Shown piece after piece: positions 36,503-45,170 of a stretch of DNA of 64,000 nt. Below the pieces are notes generated by a model that worked only from the letters and a program-made list of their open reading frames with translations, did not search any database and was not told where the DNA came from. Position numbers and translations under genes: made by a program. Positions within the stretch are counted from its first letter, which is position 1, and each line of letters begins with the position of its first letter. Source of the DNA: Portibacter marinus (GTDB lineage Bacteria; Bacteroidota; Bacteroidia; Chitinophagales; Saprospiraceae); contig NZ_JAJNKB010000005.1 of the NCBI RefSeq assembly GCF_021533195.1, positions 124,001 through 188,000 on the forward strand, given 5' to 3'.

Positions 36503-37708
36503 ATGATGAAAATAGGTGTAATAAGTGAAAAGAAAATCCCTACGGATAGTAGAGTGTGCCTGACGCCCTCACATTGTAGGTATATTAAGGATCAGGGAAT
36601 TGAAATTATAGTAGAACCTTCAGATGTTAGAGTCTTTTCTGATGAAGAATACAGGGATGCAGGAATAGAATTAGGATCAGATCTTTCTGACTGTGATGTT
36701 CTTGTCGGAGTAAAAGAAGTGCCGATTGAATCTTTGATTGCTGAGAAAACTTATTTTTTCTTCTCTCATACCTTTAAAGAACAGGTTTACAACAGAGGTT
36801 TGCTACAGGAGGTTTTAAAAAGAAAAATCAGGCTGATCGACTATGAAGCAATTACAGATGACAGTGGCAGAAGGCTCATTGCATTTGGGAAATTTGCAGG
36901 AATAGTTGGTGCCCATAATGGAATCTATACCTATTTACAAGGTGCTATTCCCAGGATGAAAGATTTTTATAATTATGAGGAGGCCAAACAATTCTACAAA
37001 ACCTTGAAATTGCCTAAAATGAAGATTGCCTTAACAGGGACGGGTAGGGTAGCGAATGGTGCTGCCAGTGTGCTCGACGACATGGGCATTAAGAAAGTAT
37101 CAGCTTTGGACTACGCCACACATGAATTTGAACATGCTGTATATACCCAATTACATAGCTTTTATTATGCCAAGCGCAAGGATGGACAAGTCTTTGACAA
37201 TGTCGAAGATTTCTACAATGAACCGGATGCCTATGAATCTGACTTTGAAAATTTTTTACCGATGACTGATTTATTTATCAATGGCATTTATTGGGACAAG
37301 AGGGCTCCTGCTTTTTTTACTAAAGAAGATATGAAATCTGACGATTTTAAGATAAATACCATAGCCGATATTACTTGTGATATTGCACCTGAAAGCTCAA
37401 TACCTTCTACCATTCGACCTTCCACGATTGAAGATCCAATTTATGGCTATCAGGTTGCAACAGGAGTCGAAACTGAACCATATGGAGAAGGAGTCGTCAA
37501 TGTCATGGCCATAGATAATTTGCCTAATGAACTACCACGAGACGCCTCCGAGGCATTTGGGGATATGTTTCTCAAGTATGTTTTCCCAGAAATGTTGAAA
37601 GAAGAAAGTGAAATGCTCAGAAGGGCAAGTATCACTACCAATGATGGATATCTAAATGAACCATTCGAATATCTCCAAAATTTTGTAAACCACCCTACAG
37701 AACAATGA
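36503..37708 (+). CDS. Alanine dehydrogenase/saccharopine dehydrogenase-like oxidoreductase
   Basis: A 401-residue protein of the AlaDh/PNT superfamily. The N-terminus (IGVISEKKIPTDSRVCLTP) has the substrate-binding Lys/Arg pattern, IALTGTGRVANGA is the NAD loop, and IADITCDIAPESSIPST resembles the lysine-forming saccharopine dehydrogenase branch. It probably oxidises an amino acid with NAD in the cytoplasm; alanine, lysine or saccharopine cannot be separated here. A weak TACCTTG box lies just before the ATG. It overlaps the Crp/Fnr gene by 4 bases. Confidence 0.75.
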   Translation: MMKIGVISEKKIPTDSRVCLTPSHCRYIKDQGIEIIVEPSDVRVFSDEEYRDAGIELGSDLSDCDVLVGVKEVPIESLIAEKTYFFFSHTFKEQVYNRGLLQEVLKRKIRLIDYEAITDDSGRRLIAFGKFAGIVGAHNGIYTYLQGAIPRMKDFYNYEEAKQFYKTLKLPKMKIALTGTGRVANGAASVLDDMGIKKVSALDYATHEFEHAVYTQLHSFYYAKRKDGQVFDNVEDFYNEPDAYESDFENFLPMTDLFINGIYWDKRAPAFFTKEDMKSDDFKINTIADITCDIAPESSIPSTIRPSTIEDPIYGYQVATGVETEPYGEGVVNVMAIDNLPNELPRDASEAFGDMFLKYVFPEMLKEESEMLRRASITTNDGYLNEPFEYLQNFVNHPTEQ

Positions 37709-38280
37709 ATGAAAAGGAAATCAATGAGTTTTTAGTAAAAGCGACAAAAATTAAATTCGAGCAGTTAAAGGAATTGTTGGTTCTTGGAAAAATGAAATCC
37801 ATAGAAAAGAAATCACTCTTAGCTGAACCGGGTAAAATCATTGACCATTCGTATTTTTTGATTGATGGGATCGTACGTCACTTTGTTGTGGATAAGAGAG
37901 GTGAAGAGTATACTAAAACATTCATGAGAAGCCCGGATTTTGTAGTGGCATCGATTCCTGATTTTTTTCTGAGGACAAAGGACTCCATTCATTGTGAAGC
38001 TTTAACAGACCTGATTGTCATTGAGTGGACTTATGATCAGCTTATCGCTTTTGGAAAAAAAGTTCCAGAATTTTTTCTCTTCTTAATCAGGTGTGTAGTA
38101 AAAGCGTATAAGATGAAGGAACAGAAAGAGATTGCCATGCATATTTTAGATGCGACAGAACGATATGAAAAATTTGTGAATGATTATCCTGAAATCGCGT
38201 ATGATGTTCCGCTCAGATATATTGCATCGTACCTAAACATAAGGCCCGAAACTCTAAGTAGAATCCGGGCCCCAAGATAA
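37705..38280 (+). CDS. Crp/Fnr-family transcriptional regulator
   Basis: A 191-residue protein with an N-terminal cyclic-nucleotide-binding-like beta-barrel (LAEPGKIIDHSYFLIDGIVRHF) and a short C-terminal helix-turn-helix (RYIASYLNIRPETLSRIR). Members of this Bacteroidota subgroup usually lack the cAMP phosphate-binding cassette, and none is visible here. The ATG overlaps the dehydrogenase stop (ATGA), so the regulator is translationally coupled to that enzyme and may control it or respond to its pathway. Confidence 0.85.
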   Translation: MNEKEINEFLVKATKIKFEQLKELLVLGKMKSIEKKSLLAEPGKIIDHSYFLIDGIVRHFVVDKRGEEYTKTFMRSPDFVVASIPDFFLRTKDSIHCEALTDLIVIEWTYDQLIAFGKKVPEFFLFLIRCVVKAYKMKEQKEIAMHILDATERYEKFVNDYPEIAYDVPLRYIASYLNIRPETLSRIRAPR

Positions 38281-38299
38281 GTCGTTGTATATTGTTTTC

Positions 38300-38530
38300 T
38301 TAGCTAGCCTTGCTTAATTTCTCAACATCGCTTTCGATAAATTTACTTCCATCCCATTTTCCTAACCATTCCACTTTATCCTGGTAAGATTTAACGTAAG
38401 ATTTGTAAGCATCAATTGCTTTTGCTTTCTCAACTCTCTTAATGGTGATATTGGAATTTGCTCCTTTGTTTATATTAAAGTAATAAATTCCTTTACCGAA
38501 ATCGAATTTCTTTAAACTTCTTCTTGACAT
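38300..38530 (-). CDS. Small conserved-looking protein, function unknown
   Basis: A 76-residue hydrophilic protein starting MSRRSLKKFDFGKGIYYF and containing a WLGKWDGSKF segment near its C-terminus. It has no signal peptide or membrane helix. Codon use and a clean ATG support a real gene, but I recognise no family. It lies on the - strand after the Crp/Fnr gene, in a group of small genes upstream of the tmRNA. Confidence 0.55.
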   Translation of the reverse strand: MSRRSLKKFDFGKGIYYFNINKGANSNITIKRVEKAKAIDAYKSYVKSYQDKVEWLGKWDGSKFIESDVEKLSKAS

Positions 38531-38638
38531 ATTTTTGATTTTGTGAACGAATAGACTCGCGAAGATACAAAATAAAATTGTTTTTATCCTTGTTCAACAC
38601 ATTGTCAATCTCTTAAGTTAAGTCAAATAAACCAATGG

Positions 38639-38812
38639 TTACTTAGCTTCCATGTAAGGTTCTAGCATTTCGCTATTTATAACATTCAGTATTCCTTTTT
38701 CGTAATCCTTAGTCAAACGATCTGTCTTTATTCTGGACTTAGCTGCAGATCTATTATATTTAATAGACGCCCAATTTTCATTTACATCAATAATTTTCAC
38801 ATTAATTTTCAT
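38639..38812 (-). CDS. Small protein of unknown function
   Basis: A 57-residue basic protein that begins MKINVKIIDVNENWASIKY and ends PYMEAK. ATG 38812 is preferred; a longer in-frame form to 38848 would add a hydrophobic stretch that looks non-coding. The second beta-strand-like unit (NWASIKYNRSAAKSRIKTDRL) suggests a small all-beta or nucleic-acid-binding fold, but that is a guess. Confidence 0.45.
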   Translation of the reverse strand: MKINVKIIDVNENWASIKYNRSAAKSRIKTDRLTKDYEKGILNVINSEMLEPYMEAK

Positions 38813-39051
38813 TTCAAAAATTTTATTAGTTAAAAAAAGACAGAACAAAATTCACCCTAAAGGAAATTTAGCACTGATGGCTCAAGTAGGGAAAGAATGT
38901 AAAATATCATAATAGATATAGCGCTACATATTTGTTCCAATTATTATAACCTGATTATGAATGAATTAGTTCGCGGATCTAAAAATAATTTGTTTTTTTT
39001 TCAAGATTTACGGAAAATTGGTGAACGATTCTTATTTTTTGGTCGTTAGTC

Positions 39052-39085
39052 TTGATGCTTTTAAAAAAGTTATAAGCGTATTTTG
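39052..39085 (+). promoter_or_regulatory. Promoter of the tmRNA gene
   Basis: TTGATG at 39052-39057 and TATTTTG at 39079-39085. The tmRNA 5' end (39092) lies seven bases after the -7 box, as expected for the phylum. Confidence 0.65.
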
Positions 39086-39091
39086 AAATAT

Positions 39092-39457
39092 GGGGCTGAA
39101 TGGTATCGACAGGAAAGTTGATCGATTAGTAAGCATGCAGGGGAAAGATTGTTTACTCCTTAAAAATGACAATCAAACAATAATTGGCGAAAACAATTTC
39201 GCATTAGCGGCATAATCTAGGATTATAAAGCTATTTAGGCACTGCACTTGACGTCTGATACACAGTGCACATGCCTATCAAACGGTTTCAGACTAGCGGC
39301 TGGTCTCGCTTTGGATCAGTGGCGAAATTAAAGAAGATAAGCCGAGGGCAAGGTTGCTTATACATCTACCCGAGGATTAAAATTAAAGTATAAGCTAAGC
39401 ATGTAGAAGGCTCTTTGGTGCTTTCTCTGGACCTGGGTTCGAATCCCAGCAGCTCCA
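39092..39457 (+). ncRNA. ssrA: Transfer-messenger RNA (tmRNA)
   Basis: tmRNA rescues stalled ribosomes with SmpB and tags the nascent chain for proteolysis. The 5' end GGGGCTGAATGG pairs with CAGCTCC at the 3' end, and the T-arm GGGTTCGAATCCC is present just before the acceptor strand. The tag frame runs from 39186 and encodes GENNFALAA, followed by TAA at 39213-39215. The CCA end is not encoded (the genome reads CTA after the discriminator A at 39457). A weak hairpin (TGGCATC 39492-39498 with GATGCCA 39510-39516) lies downstream and may end the transcript. Confidence 0.95.
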
Positions 39458-39635
39458 CTAAATAGAAATTATTTTGCATTAATTGCTTTATTGGCATCGG
39501 CGAAGGAAAGATGCCAGCTTATTATTGATCGTTTGTGATCATGTAGCAAGTATTTACGTTTAGACTATAGTGACCTTTCTTTATTGAGAAAGAATAAAGA
39601 TACCTGTAATGTGATACAATGTAATCTTCATATTC

Positions 39636-40232
39636 TTATGACCAGAGCGACTTTAAAGTCTTGCCCTCCTCTAAAAGATTTTTGATTTTTTCTAATCTGT
39701 CTAATTTGGTCTTTTCTCTTTTCGCTTCTTTGATATAATTAGAAAATTCATTCTTTTGTGAAACCGTGAAAGATTCAAAGGTATTCAAATGTTTCCCATT
39801 TTTATTCAAATGTGAAGCCAGTAACTGAGGTAATGGGATAAGTTCAGAGGCAGGCTTTGCAATGTCCACTTCTTTGCCGGCCATCTGGTTTTCATAGGCT
39901 TCAATGGCATAGGCTTTAACCAGGTCTGGGTCAATGGCTTCTTTATTTGCAAATCTCCATTGTCGCATCCCCTTTGTTTTTCCCTCCTGTGCATTTTCAA
40001 GTACTCCAGCTTCATCTTTTAAAAATGAGCCCTGATGAAACCATAAACAAGACCAATGCTTAAAACTACCAATACCCAATACATTCTTTCCTTTGACAGT
40101 ATAGGTCGGCATACCCCATTTGATGCATTCCTCGAAAGGTAATTCCTGCAGAATCGATCTTAACTTTTGAATCTCTAATTTTCGATCAGCATGTTTTTCA
40201 ATATATTCATCGACTGTTTTCGTTCTTTTCAT
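39636..40232 (-). CDS. YdeI/OmdA-family protein with DUF1801 domain
   Basis: A 198-residue cytoplasmic protein. The N-terminal 110 residues are a DUF1801 domain (IKWGMPTYTVKGKNVLGIGSF) and the C-terminal part is the OmdA/YdeI helical region (FTVSQKNEFSNYI...KTKLDRLEKI). YdeI-type proteins have been linked to stress resistance, but no activity is known. ATG 40232 is preferred over the in-frame GTG at 40235. Confidence 0.82.
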   Translation of the reverse strand: MKRTKTVDEYIEKHADRKLEIQKLRSILQELPFEECIKWGMPTYTVKGKNVLGIGSFKHWSCLWFHQGSFLKDEAGVLENAQEGKTKGMRQWRFANKEAIDPDLVKAYAIEAYENQMAGKEVDIAKPASELIPLPQLLASHLNKNGKHLNTFESFTVSQKNEFSNYIKEAKREKTKLDRLEKIKNLLEEGKTLKSLWS

Positions 40233-40281
40233 CACCGTATATTAATTTGTTATTTGTAATTTAAGGATTCAATCATAAATT

Positions 40282-41967
40282 ATGTATAAAATTTTTGTCT
40301 CAATAATTCTTGTGTTGTGGAGCTATGCTCTGAATTCACAGGATCGTGTAACTGAAAATGTAAGAGCAACCAGGTCTGAAGTCATTGCGCAAAATGGCAT
40401 GGCTGCTACATCTCAGCCGCTTTGCACTCAGGTTGCTCTGGATATTCTAAAGTCAGGTGGAAACGCCATAGACGCTGCCATAGCAGCAAATGCGTGTCTG
40501 GGACTTATGGAGCCTACAGGCAATGGAATAGGTGGAGATTTGTTTGCCATCGTATGGGATCCCCAAACTGAAAAATTGTACGGCTTAAATGCCAGTGGTC
40601 GGTCACCTAAGAAATTGACCGTGGACTACTTCAGAGAAAATAAAATGACTTCAATTCCTTCCCATGGAGTGCTGCCGATTTCTGTTCCGGGATGCGTCGA
40701 TGGCTGGTTTGAATTACACCAGAAATTTGGTAGTAAAGAGATGACAGAAATCTTAGCTCCAGCCATCTGGTATGCAGAAAATGGATTTCCGGTTTCAGAA
40801 CTGATTTCTTACTATATGAATCGAAGTTCGTGGTTGGCCAAATTTCCAAACTTTGAAGATGTATTCATGAAAGATGGCAAGATGCCTCAAAAAGGTGAGA
40901 TATTTAAAAATCCGGCGTTGGGGAATACATTGCAAATCATAGCTACTGAAGGTCGCGAAGGATTTTACGAGGGAAAGGTGGCACAGACCATTGCCAAGCA
41001 CATTCAAGATGAGGGTGGATTTCTAACCGTTGAGGATCTGGCTTCTCATGAGTCGGAGTGGGTAGAGCCAGTTTCTACAAATTACAGAGGATATGACGTA
41101 TGGGAGCTTCCACCTAATGGACAAGGCATTGCTGCATTGCAAATCCTTAATATTATGGAAAATTTTGATGTAGCATCTATGGGGTTTGGTTCCAGTGAAT
41201 ACATTCATCATTTTACAGAAGCCAAGAAACTGGCTTTTGAAGATCGCGCGAAATATTATGCCGATCCTGATTTCAATGATATACCGGTAGATTGGTTGAT
41301 TTCAAAGAAGTATGCTATCGAGCGCACGCAATTGATTGATCCAGACAGAGCTGCATCAAAGCTTAATGCCGGAAAATTGGAAACCGGTGAAACCATATAT
41401 CTAACGACAGCGGACAAAAATGGGATGATGGTTTCTCTTATTCAGTCTAACTACAGAGGAATGGGTTCTGGGATTACCCCTCCGGGTCTGGGGTTTGTTC
41501 TTCAGGATAGGGGTGAATTATTTGCGCTGGAGGATGGCCACTATAATGTACTGGAACCTGGTAAAAGGCCTTTCCATACGATTATACCGGCATTTATTAC
41601 AAAAGACGGTAAACCTTTCATGAGCTTTGGACTAATGGGAGGGGCAATGCAACCGCAGGGACATGCACAGATTGTTATGAACATTGTGGACTTTGGTATG
41701 AATATACAAGAAGCTGGAGATGCACCGAGAATCAGCCATAGTGGTTCTTCGGAACCCACCGGAGAACAAATGACAGACAGTGGATGGCTGAGTTTGGAAT
41801 CTGGCATTGACTATCAGGCAATAAGAGCATTAATGGAGAAAGGACATCGAGTACGGTATTCCAATGGTATATACGGAGGTTACCAGGCCATTAAATGGGA
41901 TGCGGAAAATAAAGTATATTTCGGTGCTACGGAATCCAGAAAAGATGGTCAGGCGGCTGGATTTTAA
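40282..41967 (+). CDS. ggt: Gamma-glutamyltransferase
   Basis: Ggt cleaves the gamma-glutamyl bond of glutathione and related amides in the periplasm. The 561-residue precursor has a signal peptide (cleavage near ALNSQ), the GNAIDAAIAAN substrate-site segment, and should cut itself before Thr371 in ETIYL to form two subunits, followed by DKNGMMVSLIQSNY and GSGITPPGLGF. Length and order are normal. It is divergent from the YdeI-like gene, with 49 bases between starts, and precedes dgt by 36 bases. Confidence 0.93.
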   Translation: MYKIFVSIILVLWSYALNSQDRVTENVRATRSEVIAQNGMAATSQPLCTQVALDILKSGGNAIDAAIAANACLGLMEPTGNGIGGDLFAIVWDPQTEKLYGLNASGRSPKKLTVDYFRENKMTSIPSHGVLPISVPGCVDGWFELHQKFGSKEMTEILAPAIWYAENGFPVSELISYYMNRSSWLAKFPNFEDVFMKDGKMPQKGEIFKNPALGNTLQIIATEGREGFYEGKVAQTIAKHIQDEGGFLTVEDLASHESEWVEPVSTNYRGYDVWELPPNGQGIAALQILNIMENFDVASMGFGSSEYIHHFTEAKKLAFEDRAKYYADPDFNDIPVDWLISKKYAIERTQLIDPDRAASKLNAGKLETGETIYLTTADKNGMMVSLIQSNYRGMGSGITPPGLGFVLQDRGELFALEDGHYNVLEPGKRPFHTIIPAFITKDGKPFMSFGLMGGAMQPQGHAQIVMNIVDFGMNIQEAGDAPRISHSGSSEPTGEQMTDSGWLSLESGIDYQAIRALMEKGHRVRYSNGIYGGYQAIKWDAENKVYFGATESRKDGQAAGF

Positions 41968-42003
41968 ATAATATCAGTAATATTGCAGCTTGATACTGCA
42001 ATT

Positions 42004-43371
42004 ATGAACTGGAATACCTGTTTCACTAGTAAGAGTTTGGCTGAATCTGTACCCAAGAAGGATGGACGGTCAAACTTTCAAAAGGATTATGATCGGATCA
42101 TTTTCTCTTCTTCTTTCAGGCGATTGCAGAACAAGACGCAAGTGTTTCCTCTGCCGGGAACAACTTTTGTACACAATAGACTAACGCACTCGCTGGAAGT
42201 GGCTTCCGTAGGCCGTTCATTGGGTGAGCTTGTAGGTCACTTTCTGATAGAAAATGATGACATCAATCTCGGACCCGAAGCCATTACTTTTTACTCCCGC
42301 GACCTTTCTTCTGTCATATCCTCTGGTTGTCTAGCTCATGACATTGGCAATCCGGCTTTTGGACATTCCGGCGAAGAAGCTATATCTAATTTTTTCAAGG
42401 TCAATGATAAGATGGAGATTGATGGTAAGCCATTAAGGGAATTCTATCAAAAAGAACAGTGGAGAGATCTGACTTTATTCGAAGGTAATGCCAATGCATT
42501 GCGTGTACTAACCCAGTCGTTTAGGGGAAAATCTCCCAGTGGACTCGGTTTGACTCTAACTACCCTGGCTTCCATTCTTAAATATCCATGCAGCTCATCT
42601 CATCAAGACAAAAGCTTTAGACACAGAAAAAAGTATGGATACTTTCAAAGTGAGAAGGAGATCTTTAAAAGTGTGGCTCAAGGTCTGGGATTCAAGGAAG
42701 ATTTAGATGCTTATTCTTATCATCGCCATCCATTTGTGTATTTGGTAGAGGCGGCTGATGATATTTGCTACAACATCATTGATATGGAAGATGCTCACAG
42801 AATTGGTCTGTTATCCAAGGCAATAGTGAGTGATTTATTTCTCGACCTCATCAAAAAGTTGGATTTGCAGGAAGTGAATGTTTCAAGTGTCCTTGCAACT
42901 TTTAAAGGGATTGGCGATGACAATGAATCGATTGCTTATCTCAGAGCCAAGTGTATCAGTGCACTAGTGATTGCTTCAGTACGGGAGTTTATGGACAATC
43001 AAGAAGACATATTAAAAGGTGAATTTTCCTCTGGATTAATTGACGAAATAGAGCGTAAAACAGGTGCACTTAAAGAGGTGGAGAAAGTATCATACGAACA
43101 AATTTACAGACATGAGTCGGTACTTGAAATAGAAGTTGCTGGCTTTCATGTCATGTCTGAATTATTGAGCATCTATTTACCGGCTGTTTTGCGAGAAACA
43201 AAGTCGCACCTTGATAAAACCATTGTTGCACTTATCCCAGGTCAATATCATCTGCATCTGAACAGTGATGACTATTATCTTCGGACCATGAATGTCTTGG
43301 ATCATATTTCTGGAATGACTGATGCATATGCCACTGAATTGTATAGAAAGTTAAAAGGTATAGAGATTTAA
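42004..43371 (+). CDS. dgt: Deoxyguanosinetriphosphate triphosphohydrolase
   Basis: Dgt hydrolyses dGTP to deoxyguanosine and triphosphate. The 455-residue HD-domain protein shows NRLTHSLEV, the metal-binding HD pair in AHDIGNPAFGHSG, and the internal EAADDICYNIIDMEDA helix. ATG 42004 (MNWNTCF) is chosen; a TTG at 41983 overlaps a promoter-like box TAATATTG (41978-41985) and is less likely. An alternative name is dNTP triphosphohydrolase, since many family members are broad-specificity. Confidence 0.92.
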   Translation: MNWNTCFTSKSLAESVPKKDGRSNFQKDYDRIIFSSSFRRLQNKTQVFPLPGTTFVHNRLTHSLEVASVGRSLGELVGHFLIENDDINLGPEAITFYSRDLSSVISSGCLAHDIGNPAFGHSGEEAISNFFKVNDKMEIDGKPLREFYQKEQWRDLTLFEGNANALRVLTQSFRGKSPSGLGLTLTTLASILKYPCSSSHQDKSFRHRKKYGYFQSEKEIFKSVAQGLGFKEDLDAYSYHRHPFVYLVEAADDICYNIIDMEDAHRIGLLSKAIVSDLFLDLIKKLDLQEVNVSSVLATFKGIGDDNESIAYLRAKCISALVIASVREFMDNQEDILKGEFSSGLIDEIERKTGALKEVEKVSYEQIYRHESVLEIEVAGFHVMSELLSIYLPAVLRETKSHLDKTIVALIPGQYHLHLNSDDYYLRTMNVLDHISGMTDAYATELYRKLKGIEI

Positions 43372-43493
43372 GGCGACTGAACAAGCAGCTCAGTATGTTT
43401 TGTGCAATCAGTAGCGTACTGAAGCTTAAATAATCAAGGCTACAGCAAAATACTCGTTAGATTCACGAGGACAATAGGGCATAACAAAAAAAG

Positions 43494-43521
43494 AGCTAAG
43501 TCGAAATAATTCGGCTTAGCT
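43494..43521. terminator. 12-bp hairpin downstream of dgt
   Basis: AGCTAAGTCGAA (43494-43505) pairs with TTCGGCTTAGCT (43510-43521) around a 4-base loop. The T run lies on the - strand side (seven A at 43486-43492), so it looks oriented to stop leftward transcription, although dgt ends 120 bases to its left. Confidence 0.6.
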
Positions 43522-43741
43522 CCGTGTCTCTTTTACAACTCAAGTTGGATTTATGAGTTAAGACACAACAAAGAAGTTTCTTAATCACTCGTATTTTATT
43601 AACTCAGATATTTAATCAATTTTGCACTATCACTAAGGATAACAGAGAATTTGCAATTGTTTGTCAATAAAAGCGAATCAAAAAATAATCTTTGTCCGTT
43701 CTCTGCAACTGTAATACTAATATAAGATGTTTATCTAAATT

Positions 43742-44094
43742 ATGCAAATAAAATATTTATTTTTTTCTAATAGATTAGTATTTTGTATATGGAGAGATAA
43801 CGACATCCCTTATTTTGTTGAGCTCAGCTCAGATCCTGAAGTATTGAATTTTTTTCCGGAGGCATTTGGGTTAGGGTTTGATTCTTTATTTACCCCTGCA
43901 TTAGATATCGGCTGGAGATTAGCAAGAACGTAGCGGGGAAAAGGCTACGCCGCTGGGGGCAGTCAAGTGCATGGTGTTTTTTTGTAAATGTAATGAGAAA
44001 ATTAGGAATGGAAAAAATAGGTCAATTTGATCTTCCTCGACTAGACAAAGAAGATCCCCTCCTGAAGCATGTGTTATACGAAATTCAAGGATGA
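43742..44094 (+). pseudogene. Decayed GNAT N-acetyltransferase (RimJ/RimL type)
   Basis: Recognisable pieces of one acetyltransferase lie in order: SNRLVFCIWRDNDIPYF and SSDPEVLNFFPEA at the N-terminal end, TPALDIGWRLART in the middle, an in-frame TAG where an aromatic residue is expected, then RGKGYA (the acetyl-CoA loop, with CGG in place of the Trp codon), and in another frame VMRKLGMEKIGQFD...PLLKHVLYEI at the C-terminus, ending at TGA 44092-44094. About 50 residues are missing between the first and second pieces, and more around the acetyl-CoA helix. The gene has a nonsense change, a frameshift and internal deletions and cannot make a functional enzyme. It sits in a 908-base gap that otherwise holds only hairpins. 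Confidence 0.8.
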
Positions 44095-44102
44095 TCTAAA
44101 AT

Positions 44103-44150
44103 AAAAAGTCTCCCGATTGCTCAGGAGACCCCCGTTAGAAGGATCTAACG
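44103..44150 (-). terminator. Paired hairpins downstream of the patatin gene
   Basis: GTCTCC (44108-44113) pairs with GGAGAC (44124-44129) and, on the - strand, is followed by a run of T (44103-44107). A second hairpin, CGTTAGA (44133-44139) with TCTAACG (44144-44150), lies beside it. They probably end the leftward patatin transcript. Confidence 0.6.
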
Positions 44151-44279
44151 TATCTAATCTACAACACTTATTCTTGCGAATGATTCATCGTACATTAGAC
44201 ATTGGAATTTTATTGGGTTAATATCTTTATCTTTCAAATATAATACTTTTTAATTTTGCAAATCAAAAATATTCACTAT

Positions 44280-45170
44280 TTATTTTGCAAATTTCAAGAA
44301 TGCATACTCGTACCCTTCTCTCCACCAGGCTTTCATTTGCTCAGGCTCGAACACGAAAGAGTTTTCAGTTAACAAATGGGGAGTATGAAAGAATCTCGTT
44401 TTGATATTGGAATGCCTACTTTCCAATAAGCCGAGATACATATCATCCTGAGCGATTTGATGGATCATAAAGTCGATCGCGTTGGTCAGTAGATTAAAAG
44501 CATTAGTTGACTTCGGTTTATTGGTAATTTGTAGTCTGGGATTCAAAACAATAACATCTATAGCTTCCGCACCGGCATCTATAGCTTCCTGGATAGGAAT
44601 CAAATTGCCAAAACCTCCATCTGCATATTCGTATCCATTTTTTTCAGCTAAACTCATAAAAGGTACGAAGTTACAAGACAACCATATCCAATCACAAAAA
44701 TCTTCATAAGAGTAATCCTTAGCATATTTGTACTCGACTACATTCCTGGTTAAGTTAGAAACTGTTACGATCACTTTTTCACGCGTAGCTTTTAGTCTTT
44801 CAAATTCCTTTTTGGTAAAGAACCGTGAAATCAGTTTTCTAAGTGCTTTACTTTCTCCGAATGTTTTCTTGCCCTTGATGAAGTTCAAGGCTATTTTGAG
44901 ATGATTGATGTGTGTATCCACTACTTGGCCATTCACTTTTTCAACTATAAATGGACAACTGTTGAAAACATCGTCTTGTGTTGTGCTGGTGTAAGCATCC
45001 TTGAGTCTTTCAATTTCTCCTAATGCCAGCAGAGGTATCATCAGACTGCCCGTACTGGTTCCTACAAAGATGTCATAGTCTATGCCTTGTTCCTTGATCA
45101 GGTATTCTGCAACACCACCCGCAAAGGCCCCTTTACTCCCTCCACCTGAAATGACAAGTGCTCTTTTCAT
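44280..45170 (-). CDS. Patatin-like phospholipase
   Basis: A 296-residue patatin-fold hydrolase with a Ser-Asp dyad. The oxyanion motif GGGSKG is at 9-14, the nucleophile Ser39 in GTSTG at 37-41, and the aspartate in YADGGFGN. It should cleave acyl esters of phospholipids or other lipids. It has no signal peptide. Its first base overlaps the last base of the upstream esterase stop, so the two lipolytic-type genes probably form one transcript. Confidence 0.87.
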   Translation of the reverse strand: MKRALVISGGGSKGAFAGGVAEYLIKEQGIDYDIFVGTSTGSLMIPLLALGEIERLKDAYTSTTQDDVFNSCPFIVEKVNGQVVDTHINHLKIALNFIKGKKTFGESKALRKLISRFFTKKEFERLKATREKVIVTVSNLTRNVVEYKYAKDYSYEDFCDWIWLSCNFVPFMSLAEKNGYEYADGGFGNLIPIQEAIDAGAEAIDVIVLNPRLQITNKPKSTNAFNLLTNAIDFMIHQIAQDDMYLGLLESRHSNIKTRFFHTPHLLTENSFVFEPEQMKAWWREGYEYAFLKFAK

